From Deltaproteobacteria bacterium (GTDB lineage: Bacteria; Desulfobacterota; Desulfuromonadia; Desulfuromonadales; Geopsychrobacteraceae): a stretch of DNA of 64,000 nt. Positions 35,881 through 43,741 of the stretch are shown in pieces; position 1 is the stretch's first letter; each line of letters begins with the position of its first letter. Below the pieces are notes generated by a model. The model did not search any database, had not been told where the DNA came from, and saw nothing but the letters and a program-made list of their open reading frames with translations. The stretch is taken from assembly GCA_024280335.1 (NCBI GenBank), contig JAJRQI010000064.1, positions 54,016 to 118,015 of the forward strand, in the 5' to 3' direction. The position numbers were made by a program, and so were the translations under genes.

Positions 35881-36723
35881 TTATGGCCGATTGACCAGCT
35901 TCTGCCTGTATTCAGCTAAAATCTTAAGTACCCGCTGACGGTTTTTTGCACCGATCCGGAGCAGGATTTTCTGCCCGGATGACAATTTCTCCAGCGTCGG
36001 ATCCGCATAGGTGTAAAAAACCGAAGGTTGGCTTAAGGGCATCGGTTCTGCCGGGTTGGGAGTCGTTTGTAAATGATCTAAAACCTGAATGAGTCGATCA
36101 TTGAAATAAGCATTTCGGTAGCCCAGCTGTTTATAGGCGGTTTGAAACAGCGGATAGAAGTGCTGGTAGATGTTTACCACAACCTCGGGATCAAAAAATT
36201 CCAGCAGTTTTATGTAGGGTTCATAGCGTTTGTAGTTTCTGCTGCTGGTCTGTGGTGCGTCACTGGTGCCTGAAACTAAAAACTTACCTTTCGGGGATTT
36301 TAGCGGCAGGTGGGCCTGCGGTAATTTTTTCAGCGGCAGGTTGTCGATTGTTACGACGAATCTTGGAATTAAATTATCCATGACCAGCAGTTGCAAAAGA
36401 ACCCCGTCAGGATCCAGTTTCAGTAAGATTTCCTGCAAGCTGAAATTACTGCTTTGCAGGTCGGGCAGAACTTTTGCTTGCGGGGTTTTTTCAGGCTGTT
36501 CCGCCGTAGCCGGTGGTTGCTCTGGCGTTGCTGCCTCCGGCACTTCTGGTTCAGGGACCGGGTAGTGGACAATCGGCACTTTAACCGGTTTGGTCATAAC
36601 GTTTGCGACGGGGGGCTCCTGAATAACGATTTCTGTGGGCGCCTTTTTCTTCAGGTAGATTGCAACGCCCAGAATTACCAGCAGGACAATGAGGCCAAAG
36701 ATCAGGAGGTTGGTCTTGCGCAT
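35881..36723 (-). CDS. DUF3014 domain-containing membrane-anchored protein
   Basis: 280 residues from the ATG at 36723 (TGGAG 8 nt before; longer starts lack a site). N-terminal anchor (LLIFGLIVLLVILGVAIYL), Pro/Glu-rich linker to about residue 90, then DUF3014: RFVVTIDNLPLKKLP, KGKFLVSG, YIKLLEFFDPEVVVNIYQHFYPLFQ, YRNAYFNDRLIQVLDHL, and KLSSGQKILLRIG. Periplasmic protein of unknown function in Proteobacteria. Confidence 0.85.
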   Translation of the reverse strand: MRKTNLLIFGLIVLLVILGVAIYLKKKAPTEIVIQEPPVANVMTKPVKVPIVHYPVPEPEVPEAATPEQPPATAEQPEKTPQAKVLPDLQSSNFSLQEILLKLDPDGVLLQLLVMDNLIPRFVVTIDNLPLKKLPQAHLPLKSPKGKFLVSGTSDAPQTSSRNYKRYEPYIKLLEFFDPEVVVNIYQHFYPLFQTAYKQLGYRNAYFNDRLIQVLDHLQTTPNPAEPMPLSQPSVFYTYADPTLEKLSSGQKILLRIGAKNRQRVLKILAEYRQKLVNRP

Positions 36724-37027
36724 TAGGATGACTCCAGTCGATTGAGTTGCTGTCATTATTGCTGTCATTATGCCCATATTTTTTATCGAATTTCCACTGG
36801 ATAGTCAGTTTTTTAACACACTTATATTCATTCGGTATTTTGCTTGTGCTATAAAACTGCAAATCTGGGTTCTGCTGAGAGTTGTAAGGTCGAACCACAA
36901 CCGATCTTTTGTCGCTATTTGGGACCTCCCGCCTTGCCGGAGCGAATTCTGGTGTGCTGAAGTTACAAGCTTCTCAGCTTCGAATCACCGATTATGATCC
37001 GTAGGATTTAATAGAACAGGACTGTCA

Positions 37028-37927
37028 ATGCAGGTCATCATTCAAGAAATAGTCAAACGTCTGCCGTTGGGAGAGGAATCCCGGCGGCTTTTTCATGGTC
37101 GCGGCCACTGTTTTGCCGGTTATGATGACCTGCTGATCGATTGGTTCCAGCCGGTTGTCCTGGTGATGCTTTATCGGCAGCGTGAGGAGGTCTGGCTACA
37201 GCAGTTGCTTGAATCCTTGCGTCGGCAGATTCCCGCTGCAGCAGCGATTGTCTTGCAGGAGCGATTTTTACCGAATGCCCCGAGTCGGCTGCTCTGGGGG
37301 ACAATGCCGGATCAGGTTGAAGCCGTCGAGGCTGGATTGCGTTATCGCCTACGACTTACTGAAGCGCAAAATATCGGTTTTTTCCCCGATGTTGCCGTCG
37401 GCCGGCAATTGATCCGGCAGGTTGCCGAAGGGAAAAAGGTTCTCAATCTGTTTGCCTACAGTTGCAGTTTTTCCGTGGCGGCTCTTGCCGGCGGTGCCCG
37501 GCAGGTGGTTAATCTGGATATGAACCGCGGCGCGTTGGAGCTTGGACGGCAGAACCATCACCTCAATCAACTTGATCTTCGCTGTGCCAGCTTTCTCCCC
37601 CTGGAATTGTTTCGGAGTTTCGGCAGACTGAGAAAGCTGGGTAAATTTGAACTGGTCATTTGTGACCCCCCGGCTTATCAGGGTAAAAGCTTCAAGGCGG
37701 AGCGTGATTGGCCAAAACTGTTAGGCCGATTGCCGCAAATCCTGGCGCCCAAGGCTGAGATATTGGCCTGTCTGAACGCTCCCCATTTACCCCCGGAATT
37801 TTTACTGAGATTGTTTTCGGATCTGCTGCCGAGAGCAGAACTGTTAGCCACTCTTCAACCGGGAGACGATTTTCCTGATGCAACTATCGATCGTGGTGTC
37901 TGGATGTTTCATTTTCGAATGCCGTAG
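37028..37927 (+). CDS. SAM-dependent methyltransferase, RlmI/RlmK-like
   Basis: 299 residues. Class I methyltransferase: motif I KKVLNLFAYSCSFSVAALAGGA, DMNRGALELGRQNH (SAM ribose), and catalytic DPPAYQGKSF near residue 218. The arrangement, with the substrate-side QNIGFFPDVAVGRQLI preceding motif I, matches 23S rRNA methyltransferases of the RlmI/RlmK group, but it lacks an obvious PUA domain. Target not determined. The 300-bp upstream gap (36724-37027) shows no other gene. Confidence 0.8.
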   Translation: MQVIIQEIVKRLPLGEESRRLFHGRGHCFAGYDDLLIDWFQPVVLVMLYRQREEVWLQQLLESLRRQIPAAAAIVLQERFLPNAPSRLLWGTMPDQVEAVEAGLRYRLRLTEAQNIGFFPDVAVGRQLIRQVAEGKKVLNLFAYSCSFSVAALAGGARQVVNLDMNRGALELGRQNHHLNQLDLRCASFLPLELFRSFGRLRKLGKFELVICDPPAYQGKSFKAERDWPKLLGRLPQILAPKAEILACLNAPHLPPEFLLRLFSDLLPRAELLATLQPGDDFPDATIDRGVWMFHFRMP

Positions 37928-37969
37928 CGTCTGGATAACTTCTGGATCGGTAAAATAAAGACTGTGCCA

Positions 37970-38001
37970 TTGTCAACCTGCCCGCCTGCTCGGGTTGACA
38001 G
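37970..38001. promoter_or_regulatory. BirA-type biotin operator upstream of bioW
   Basis: TTGTCAACC (37970-37978), 14-nt spacer, GGTTGACAG (37993-38001). This fits the bacterial BirA box (TTGTnAACC, spacer of 14-16, GGTTnACAA) with only the last position off. It lies 29 nt before bioW, and its right half includes a TTGACA that could be a -35 element. Suggests repression of the operon by biotinyl-AMP-loaded BirA. Confidence 0.85.
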
Positions 38002-38030
38002 GTTGTTTGCCGAAGTGCTAATTTGCCGCC

Positions 38031-38837
38031 ATGTCGATACCATTAAACAGCTTAAGGATGCGTGCTGAATGCCATGGTCAGCATATTTCCGGCGCCGAAC
38101 GTTTGCTCCCCGGAAACGAGCTGGAATCCGCTGCTATTGAGATGTTACAGCGAGCACTCCGGCACCCGCGCGGCGCAGCACAGAAAATCAGTTTTCATGT
38201 CGAAGCTGTTTCTGCCCGCTGCGTGAAATCCGGTAAACTACTGGATCTCTCAAACAATTCTGTTGATAGCTGGCCGCAGGGCAGACGCCTGGCAAACCGA
38301 CTTTTACGCAAAGTGGGGATCCCCAAGGCTGTCGCAGAGCATTCGATTGAAATACTCGCGACCGGTGCCGCGCCGAGCGGGCAGAGTATGCGTGGTGCCA
38401 TGCTGATCGATGCCGACAGCGGTGAACGTCTGGAGTCTGATCCGGCGCGTGGCGTCCGTGCCAGTCGTATGGATTTGACTGCTGGCTGCAGACAGCGACT
38501 TTGTCGATTGCTTGAGCAGCTAAATCTGAATAATTCACATGTGGTAGAAGCCCTGACCCTGGCGACCAAGGTCTGCTCTGCACCGGGGATTGTCGCTGAG
38601 CTCTGCTGGTCGGATGATCCAGACTACCTGGCTGGTTACGTTGCTTCCCGAACGCTCGGCTATCAACGGATCAGTCATATGAAGCCTGCCGGGGAAGAGC
38701 GCGGCGGACGGGCATTTTTTGTTCGTTGCAGTAAGGAGGAGTTGCCGAACCTGGTGGCGTGGCTGGAGCAAGCTCCGCTGTTGATCGATCAAATCGGTCT
38801 TGTCGCCGGACCGCTTCACCGGGGAAAAGAAGTATGA
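38031..38837 (+). CDS. bioW: 6-carboxyhexanoate-CoA ligase (pimeloyl-CoA synthetase) BioW
   Basis: 268 residues, the family length. It converts pimelate, CoA and ATP to pimeloyl-CoA, the acyl donor for BioF. Signature N-terminus LRMRAECHGQHISGAERLL and later KISFHVEAV, GRRLANRLLRKVGI and RGVRASRMDL match BioW. First gene of the biotin operon; overlaps bioF by 4 nt (ATGA). The ATG lies very close to the operator and a possible -10, so the leader is short. Confidence 0.92.
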   Translation: MSIPLNSLRMRAECHGQHISGAERLLPGNELESAAIEMLQRALRHPRGAAQKISFHVEAVSARCVKSGKLLDLSNNSVDSWPQGRRLANRLLRKVGIPKAVAEHSIEILATGAAPSGQSMRGAMLIDADSGERLESDPARGVRASRMDLTAGCRQRLCRLLEQLNLNNSHVVEALTLATKVCSAPGIVAELCWSDDPDYLAGYVASRTLGYQRISHMKPAGEERGGRAFFVRCSKEELPNLVAWLEQAPLLIDQIGLVAGPLHRGKEV

Positions 38838-40012
38838 CCGGTTTGCAGGATTATTTAATCAGCTTGGCTGGACGCGGCATGTTGCGAAGCTTGCGCGAAA
38901 TCGAATCAGCCCAGGGACCGCGGGTAACCATCGCCGGTCAGGAGTACCTGCTGCTTTGCTCAAATAATTATCTTGGCCTGGCCAACCATCCGTCGCTGGT
39001 CGAGGCTGCTTGTCGGGCCACCCGTGATTTCGGCACCGGTTCAGGTGCCAGTCGGCTGATTTCCGGCAGCATGTCCCTGCATCATCGCCTGGAAGAGCGG
39101 ATCGCTGAGTTTAAGGGGGCCGAATCAGCCCTTATTTTCAATACCGGCTATGCTGCCAATAACGGAATCATTCAGGGTTTGCTCGGCCCGGACGATACGG
39201 TTTTTTCCGACAGCTTCAACCATGCTTCGATCATCGATGGCTGCCGTTTGTCCGGTGCGCGGACGCTGGTTTATCCGCATAACGATATGCAGGCGCTGGA
39301 AGAAATTCTGGAACGCGAGGCGCGGCAACAGCGGGGCCGCTGGTTGATTGTAACTGACGGCGTTTTCAGTATGGACGGCGATCTGGCCCCGCTTGATCAG
39401 TTGGCGGATTTGAAAGAAAGGTATGCTGCTTGGTTGATGGTTGATGATGCCCATGGTGGCGGCGTGCTCGGAGCGCGCGGCCGGGGAACCGCAGAACAGT
39501 TTAATTGCCTGGCACGGATAGATTTACAGATGGGGACCTTCGGTAAGGCCTTCGGTGGTTTCGGTGCCTATCTGGACGCCCGGCAGGAGGTTGTCGATAC
39601 CTTGATCAACCGCTCGCGCAGTTTCATCTTTTCAACCAGCCTGCCGCCCGGTGTGTTGGCCGGAAACCTTGCTGCCGTTGATCTGGTTGATAGTGCCGAG
39701 GGGTTGCGCCGCAGGACGCAACTGGAGGCGAACCGGCAACTGTTCAGCGGGCTGCTGGCAGCGGCCGGACTCGACCTCTGCGGCAGTACAACGCAAATCA
39801 TCCCGACCTTGATCGGCGAACCCGAGCCGACCATGCAGGCCGCGGCAAAGCTGTTTTCACAGGGGGTCTATCTCAGCGGGATTCGACCGCCGACCGTGCC
39901 TGATGGGACCTGCCGCTTGCGGACGACCTTGATGGCGGACCATACCCCGGTCGAATTGCGTCAGGCTGCCCAACGACTGATTGTCGCTGTGCAGCAGGAG
40001 CTTGCTGGATGA
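38834..40012 (+). CDS. bioF: 8-amino-7-oxononanoate synthase BioF
   Basis: 392 residues from the ATG overlapping the bioW stop. PLP-dependent condensation of pimeloyl-thioester with alanine. Motifs: LLCSNNYLGLANHP, GTGSGASRLISGS, VDDAHGGGVLG and the PLP lysine in GTFGKAFGGFGAY. A longer start at 38759 inside bioW is rejected. Overlaps bioH by 4 nt. Confidence 0.96.
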   Translation: MTGLQDYLISLAGRGMLRSLREIESAQGPRVTIAGQEYLLLCSNNYLGLANHPSLVEAACRATRDFGTGSGASRLISGSMSLHHRLEERIAEFKGAESALIFNTGYAANNGIIQGLLGPDDTVFSDSFNHASIIDGCRLSGARTLVYPHNDMQALEEILEREARQQRGRWLIVTDGVFSMDGDLAPLDQLADLKERYAAWLMVDDAHGGGVLGARGRGTAEQFNCLARIDLQMGTFGKAFGGFGAYLDARQEVVDTLINRSRSFIFSTSLPPGVLAGNLAAVDLVDSAEGLRRRTQLEANRQLFSGLLAAAGLDLCGSTTQIIPTLIGEPEPTMQAAAKLFSQGVYLSGIRPPTVPDGTCRLRTTLMADHTPVELRQAAQRLIVAVQQELAG

Positions 40013-40830
40013 AGCATTTGCCGCCGCTGCAGGGTTGCCAGGTTGCCGACGGCCGACAGCTCTGTTGGCGTGAATGGGGAGACGGACCGCCGTTGATCAT
40101 GCTGCATGGCTGGTCGATGTCATCAGTCGTCTTTACTGAGGTCGCCGAGAACCTGGGCCAAACGTTCCGGGTGCTCTGTCCGGATTTGCCGGGTCACGGT
40201 GGTTCTGAGCCGATCGCGGCAACCAGTTTGTCATCCTTTGCCGATATCATTGCGCAGTGGAGCTGCAGCCTTCAATTGGCACCTGCCGCACTGCTCGGCT
40301 GGTCTTTGGGTGGGCAGGTCGCTCTGCAGCTGGCGTTCGCAAAATCAATCCAGCTTACGCGTCTGTTGCTGGTCTCAACCACACCACGATTTTGTCGGTC
40401 GACTGACTGGACTCATGCCTTGCCGACAACGCAACTAAAGGCGCTTGACCGGAATCTGAGTCGAGCGTTTGAAAAGACCATGGGTGATTTTTTCAACCTG
40501 CAGTTTCTCGGGGAAGATCTCTCTAAAGAGCGCTATCGGCAAATCCTGCAATTTGCTGTACGGACTTCGCAGCTACCGAAAAGTGCTTACGCCCGCCAGG
40601 TGTTGCAGATCCTTGGAACCAGTGATTTACGTCGGCAACTTGCCGATATTGAGCTGCCGGTGCAGATTTTACATGGAGAGATCGATCAGATCATCCCGCT
40701 GACTGCCGGCAGGTTTCTGGCGGATAAGATTCCTGCGGCAACCTTTGAACCGCTGGCAGGGGTTGGACATGCGCCATTTTTCAGTAAGCCGGAAGCCTGT
40801 GTTTCGCGCTGGCTCGATTTTCTGCTGTGA
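40009..40830 (+). CDS. bioH: BioH-like alpha/beta hydrolase (pimeloyl-ACP methyl ester esterase)
   Basis: 273 residues. Alpha/beta hydrolase with HGWSMSS oxyanion region, nucleophile Ser in GWSLGGQVAL, Asp in HGEIDQIIP and His in GVGHAPFFS. Position between bioF and bioC and the GWSLGG elbow fit BioH, which removes the methyl cap from pimeloyl-ACP methyl ester. BioG or other esterase families can play the same part. Next to BioW it implies a second pimelate route (see findings). Confidence 0.82.
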   Translation: MKHLPPLQGCQVADGRQLCWREWGDGPPLIMLHGWSMSSVVFTEVAENLGQTFRVLCPDLPGHGGSEPIAATSLSSFADIIAQWSCSLQLAPAALLGWSLGGQVALQLAFAKSIQLTRLLLVSTTPRFCRSTDWTHALPTTQLKALDRNLSRAFEKTMGDFFNLQFLGEDLSKERYRQILQFAVRTSQLPKSAYARQVLQILGTSDLRRQLADIELPVQILHGEIDQIIPLTAGRFLADKIPAATFEPLAGVGHAPFFSKPEACVSRWLDFLL

Positions 40831-41624
40831 GATTGATGAAAAACAAAATTGATAAATCACAAGTTCGGCAGCATTTTTCCAGTCATGCTGAAGAGTACGA
40901 CCGTTATGCGCGGATCCAGCAAAAGGTTGCCGAGCAGTTGGCCGCGCGCTTGTCCACAGAAGAGCAAGTATGGGGAAATGCCTTGGAAATCGGTTGCGGT
41001 ACCGGCATGCTCAGTCGTCAGGTTCTGAATCGACAGCCGGGGTTATCGCTGGTGCTGAGCGACCTGGCCCACGGCATGAGTCGTCATGTTCAGCAACTGT
41101 TTCCGACCTGTCCGGTTTGTGATACTGACGCTGTAGCGCTCCCGTTTCTCAGCAACCGTTTCGACCTGGTTCTCTCCAGCTCTGTCTATCAATGGCTTAA
41201 CGATCTGCCCAGGGCTTTTGCAGAGGTCGCGCGGGTTTTGACCCCCGGGGGGAAGTTTGCCGTTGCCTTGTTTGGTGGAAAAACCTTATTCGAATTGCGG
41301 ACAGCTCATCAACACGCACTCGGCAAGCGTCAGTCTCATGGTCAGACCTTTCCCGACCTCAATCAGGTGGCAGCAGCAGCGGGACTTTTTGATATCGAGT
41401 TTCTCTCTACGGAGTTTGAGGTGGAATGGCATGCAACGGTTCCGCAACTCCTGAAAAATCTAAAGCGGATCGGCGCGCAGAATGCCAGTCAGGGGCGACC
41501 TCAGGGGTTGGCTTCGCGGCAAGTGATGCAGCGGATGATCGATTATTATCATCAAGAGTACGCGACGGAAAAAGGGATTCCGGCAACCTATGAAGTCATT
41601 TATCTGTTGGCTCGGCGTAAATAG
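40827..41624 (+). CDS. bioC: Malonyl-ACP O-methyltransferase BioC
   Basis: 265 residues. N-terminal KSQVRQHFSSHAEEYDRYARIQQ is a BioC hallmark, motif I is ALEIGCGTGMLSRQ, and later FDLVLSSSVYQWLNDLP is typical. Methylates malonyl-ACP so it can prime fatty acid synthesis toward pimeloyl-ACP. GTG at 40827 overlaps the bioH stop; an ATG at 40836 is equally possible. Last gene of the operon. bioA, bioD and bioB are not in the window. Confidence 0.92.
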   Translation: MRLMKNKIDKSQVRQHFSSHAEEYDRYARIQQKVAEQLAARLSTEEQVWGNALEIGCGTGMLSRQVLNRQPGLSLVLSDLAHGMSRHVQQLFPTCPVCDTDAVALPFLSNRFDLVLSSSVYQWLNDLPRAFAEVARVLTPGGKFAVALFGGKTLFELRTAHQHALGKRQSHGQTFPDLNQVAAAAGLFDIEFLSTEFEVEWHATVPQLLKNLKRIGAQNASQGRPQGLASRQVMQRMIDYYHQEYATEKGIPATYEVIYLLARRK

Positions 41625-41714
41625 TTTGCCAAGTTCAATTGGCTATTGATTCTTTTTCTGCTCAGGCTATACTGATTTATTCATTTCTCGATCATCTTTA
41701 AAGGAGGCCACCTG

Positions 41715-41912
41715 ATGCCGATCGTAACTGTGCGTATTGTAGCTGGGATCAGTGAGGAAAAAAAAGAAGAATTGATGGGCCGGATCACCGATGCAATGAA
41801 AGAGGTTCTCGGTAAAAACCCGGAAGCGACCCACGTAGTTATAGAAGAGGTTCCGGCAGAAAATTGGGGGATCCGCGGGAAAACCGTCGCGGCTATCAGG
41901 GCTGGAAAATAA
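41715..41912 (+). CDS. 4-oxalocrotonate tautomerase family protein
   Basis: 65 residues. Pro at position 2 (catalytic Pro1 after Met removal) in MPIVTVRIVAGISEEKKEEL; Arg in the N-terminal strand and a C-terminal WGIRGKTV match the 4-OT fold. Forms hexamers in relatives; the substrate is unknown as no aromatic-catabolism genes are nearby. A strong AAAGGAGG site precedes the ATG. Confidence 0.9.
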   Translation: MPIVTVRIVAGISEEKKEELMGRITDAMKEVLGKNPEATHVVIEEVPAENWGIRGKTVAAIRAGK

Positions 41913-41926
41913 AGCAGTTTACAACC

Positions 41927-41980
41927 GTCTAGCAACAAGAAAAGGCCACCTCTGCAGGTGGCCTTTTCTTGTTGCTAGAC
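41927..41980. terminator. 25-bp perfect bidirectional terminator
   Basis: Perfect inverted repeat, 41927-41951 with 41956-41980, loop CTGC, A/T runs on both sides of a GGCCACCT core. It serves the tautomerase gene and the convergent ArsR gene. Confidence 0.93.
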
Positions 41981-41996
41981 GTAGCTGGTCGTTGTT

Positions 41997-42317
41997 TCAA
42001 CTGCAGCTGATATCAGAATCTTCAAAAATTGCGCCGACAATCCGTCGCGCTTCGCTGGATGTCACCTGATAGAAAACTTCGACCCCTTCTCGACGACCGG
42101 AAATAATGTCTTTGTTTTTCAGCAACGCCAGATGCTGGGAGACAGTCGCTTGCGGCAACCCCAGGCATTCCCATATTTTTTTAACGTTGCACGACTCAGA
42201 CATCAGCCCGGCAACAATCTTCAAGCGGATCGGGTGCCCCAACACTTTGAGTATCTCCGACTCACGATCGTAATCTTGCTCTTTATTGAATGACAACATC
42301 TCAGCAGATTCAGACAT
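41997..42317 (-). CDS. ArsR family transcriptional regulator
   Basis: 106 residues, winged helix: LKVLGHPIRLKIVAGL, then CLGLPQATVSQHLALLKNKDII (recognition helix) and GVEVFYQVT (wing). One Cys pair near residues 43-52 and a C-terminal SCS might bind metal or respond to redox, but the classic ELCVCD metal site is absent. An AT-rich inverted repeat lies just upstream. Target unknown; the convergent tautomerase is not obviously regulated. Confidence 0.88.
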   Translation of the reverse strand: MSESAEMLSFNKEQDYDRESEILKVLGHPIRLKIVAGLMSESCNVKKIWECLGLPQATVSQHLALLKNKDIISGRREGVEVFYQVTSSEARRIVGAIFEDSDISCS

Positions 42318-42342
42318 AATAAATACCTTTTAGTAAGTTTTG

Positions 42343-42356
42343 AATATATGAATATT
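42343..42356. promoter_or_regulatory. Possible ArsR auto-operator
   Basis: AATAT-N4-ATATT, 26-39 nt before the ArsR start. AT-rich imperfect palindromes of this kind are typical for ArsR/SmtB proteins, but the match is short and could be chance. Confidence 0.35.
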
Positions 42357-42444
42357 AGATGTGCACTGAAAATTCGTCAAGTCTGATTATGGGTCTTAGG
42401 GATATGGATTCAAATATCCGGTAGATATTCAGCTTGCTGCTCTT

Positions 42445-42484
42445 GGGGTGCCCACACAAAGGGGGGCTGGCTGACGCCATCCTG
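42445..42484. repeat. Partial copy of the 33.5-kb palindromic element
   Basis: GGGGTGCCCACACAAAGGGG followed by GGGCTGGCTGACGCCATCCTG resembles one arm of the 33511-33612 element (GGGGTGCCCACTTCAGGGG as complement) plus its centre (GGGGCTTGCTGACGCCATCCTGG). It is directly joined to the next repeat, so two families meet here. Confidence 0.65.
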
Positions 42485-42586
42485 CCCTTCTCCCTGAGGG
42501 AGAAGGTGGCCGAAGTCCGGATTTCCCCCTCACTGAGGGAGAGGGGACACTTTTAGTGCATAGCTGAAGATTGATACAAATCAGGT
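42485..42586. repeat. Truncated copy of the 11.6-kb MITE-like element
   Basis: Matches the interior and right end of 11605-11769: CCCTTCTCC-TGAGGGAGAAG-TGGCCGAAG-CCGGAT, the TGAGGGAGAGGGG palindrome, and the right terminal repeat (TAGCTGAAGATT...AAATCAGGT). It lacks the central 23 bases and the left terminal repeat. Confidence 0.75.
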
Positions 42587-42624
42587 TGTGTTTTAAGTGA
42601 AACGCTTTATAAGGATTGATTCCG

Positions 42625-43458
42625 ATGAAGAAATCTCTGCTGCTTATCTGTCTGTTTGCACTGCATATTTTCTGTTCAGGTGAAGCACTGGCGGTGGCAA
42701 TAACTGATCCGAAAGTAAAATCCCACCCGGTTGATGCCTTTCTCGGGGAAGAGTTGATCTACGATATCTCCTTTCTCTGGTTTGATCGACTTGCTGTCGG
42801 TACCATTCGTCTGAGCCGGGGAGAAGTGCCTGAAACCTACCTCGCGGTACTGGAAGCTCAGACCCGAGGGTTTTCTGCTTTTGTTACCAAAAACAGACGG
42901 GAGAGATTTCAAACCCTGATGGAAATCGGTCCTGACGGCCTGTTGCGACCGCTGCTGCACAGTTCACATTCCCTAAAAGGGAAGGGCGATAAACAGCGTG
43001 AAAAGATAACCAGTTACTCTTTCGATTACGCCAGTCGACAGGTGAAGTTTCAGAAGGTCAAGGATCATATCATTCGCGCTGAAGAACAGTTTCCGTTTGG
43101 TACTGATGGCCCGATCTTTGACATTCTGAGTGCTTTTTACAATTTGCGCTGCGGTTCTTTGGGGCCGCTTGATGGAGAGCGGATCACGTTGCCGACCTTT
43201 CATCGCAAAGGGATCGAAGAGATCGTTATTGCCCCGGCGGATGCTCGGTTTAAAAATAGTGGTATTTTTGCGAAAGAATCGATCCTTCGCAAAGTCCTGG
43301 TCAGTCCGGAAATTTTCAAGACCAATGGTCGTGACCTGTTGATCAGTTTTGATGAAGCTGGTCGTCCGCTGAAGGCCGTTGTGAAAAATGTTATCGGCTT
43401 GGGTGATGTTAAGGGAGTTTTGCGCCTTTCGCATCCGCCTTTGCAAAGCAACAATTGA
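42625..43458 (+). CDS. Secreted DUF3108 domain protein
   Basis: 277 residues with signal peptide (KKSLLLICLFALHIFCSGEALA). Mature part fits DUF3108: EELIYDISFLWFDRLAVGTIRL, ETYLAVLEAQTRGFSAFVT, SYSFDYASRQVKFQK and the downstream FHRKGIEEIVI beta-rich half. The periplasmic family has unknown function. The ATG at 42625 follows an AAGGA site; TTG at 42616 is less likely. Confidence 0.82.
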   Translation: MKKSLLLICLFALHIFCSGEALAVAITDPKVKSHPVDAFLGEELIYDISFLWFDRLAVGTIRLSRGEVPETYLAVLEAQTRGFSAFVTKNRRERFQTLMEIGPDGLLRPLLHSSHSLKGKGDKQREKITSYSFDYASRQVKFQKVKDHIIRAEEQFPFGTDGPIFDILSAFYNLRCGSLGPLDGERITLPTFHRKGIEEIVIAPADARFKNSGIFAKESILRKVLVSPEIFKTNGRDLLISFDEAGRPLKAVVKNVIGLGDVKGVLRLSHPPLQSNN

Positions 43459-43521
43459 AACAGCCATAATCGCAAAAGCCGTTTGGAGAGGAAGCGGAAC
43501 TTTGAGGGGAGTTGTGTGGAC

Positions 43522-43596
43522 AAAAAAAGCCCCGCGTCAGGAGGGAGAACACGGGGCAAAAAGTTTCGAGAGTGTTTGTCTTTCTTCTTTGTTCTT
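43522..43596 (-). ncRNA. Candidate small RNA with C-rich loop
   Basis: On the minus strand a near-consensus promoter (43603-43630) is followed about 75 nt later by a textbook intrinsic terminator: stem 43549-43557 with 43529-43537 (GCCCCGTGT/ACGCGGGGC) and seven T (43522-43528). The terminator loop reads TCTCCCTCCTG, complementary to Shine-Dalgarno sequences, as in several trans-acting bacterial sRNAs. No convincing minus-strand reading frame explains the unit: an in-frame run exists but has no ribosome site. Start inferred about 7 nt after the -10. Confidence 0.65.
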
Positions 43597-43602
43597 GAGG
43601 CA

Positions 43603-43630
43603 ATTATAAGCTCTAAATAATTAAAGTCAA
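43603..43630 (-). promoter_or_regulatory. Sigma-70-type promoter of the candidate small RNA
   Basis: Reading the minus strand: TTGACT (43625-43630), 16-nt spacer, perfect TATAAT (43603-43608). AT-rich sequence upstream could serve as an UP element. Confidence 0.7.
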
Positions 43631-43639
43631 CTAAAAATT

Positions 43640-43659
43640 AGTTATTTTTAAAAATAACT
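43640..43659. promoter_or_regulatory. 20-bp perfect palindrome, possible operator
   Basis: AGTTATTTTT and its exact complement AAAAATAACT, centre 43649/43650. It lies just upstream of the small-RNA -35 and 83 nt before the divergent sensor-kinase start, a natural place for a regulator of either. Its AT richness weakens the case. Confidence 0.45.
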
Positions 43660-43741
43660 GTTGCTTATATCTTTATCAACACTGTAGTATTTTCTAAGTT
43701 ACTGATTCCATAGGACAATCTGGCTAGTAAGGAACTTGCTG

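Noticed and set aside
43522..43557. Terminator of the DUF3108 gene on the plus strand
   Set aside because: After the stem the plus strand reads A residues, while the T run is on the minus strand, so orientation is wrong for that gene.
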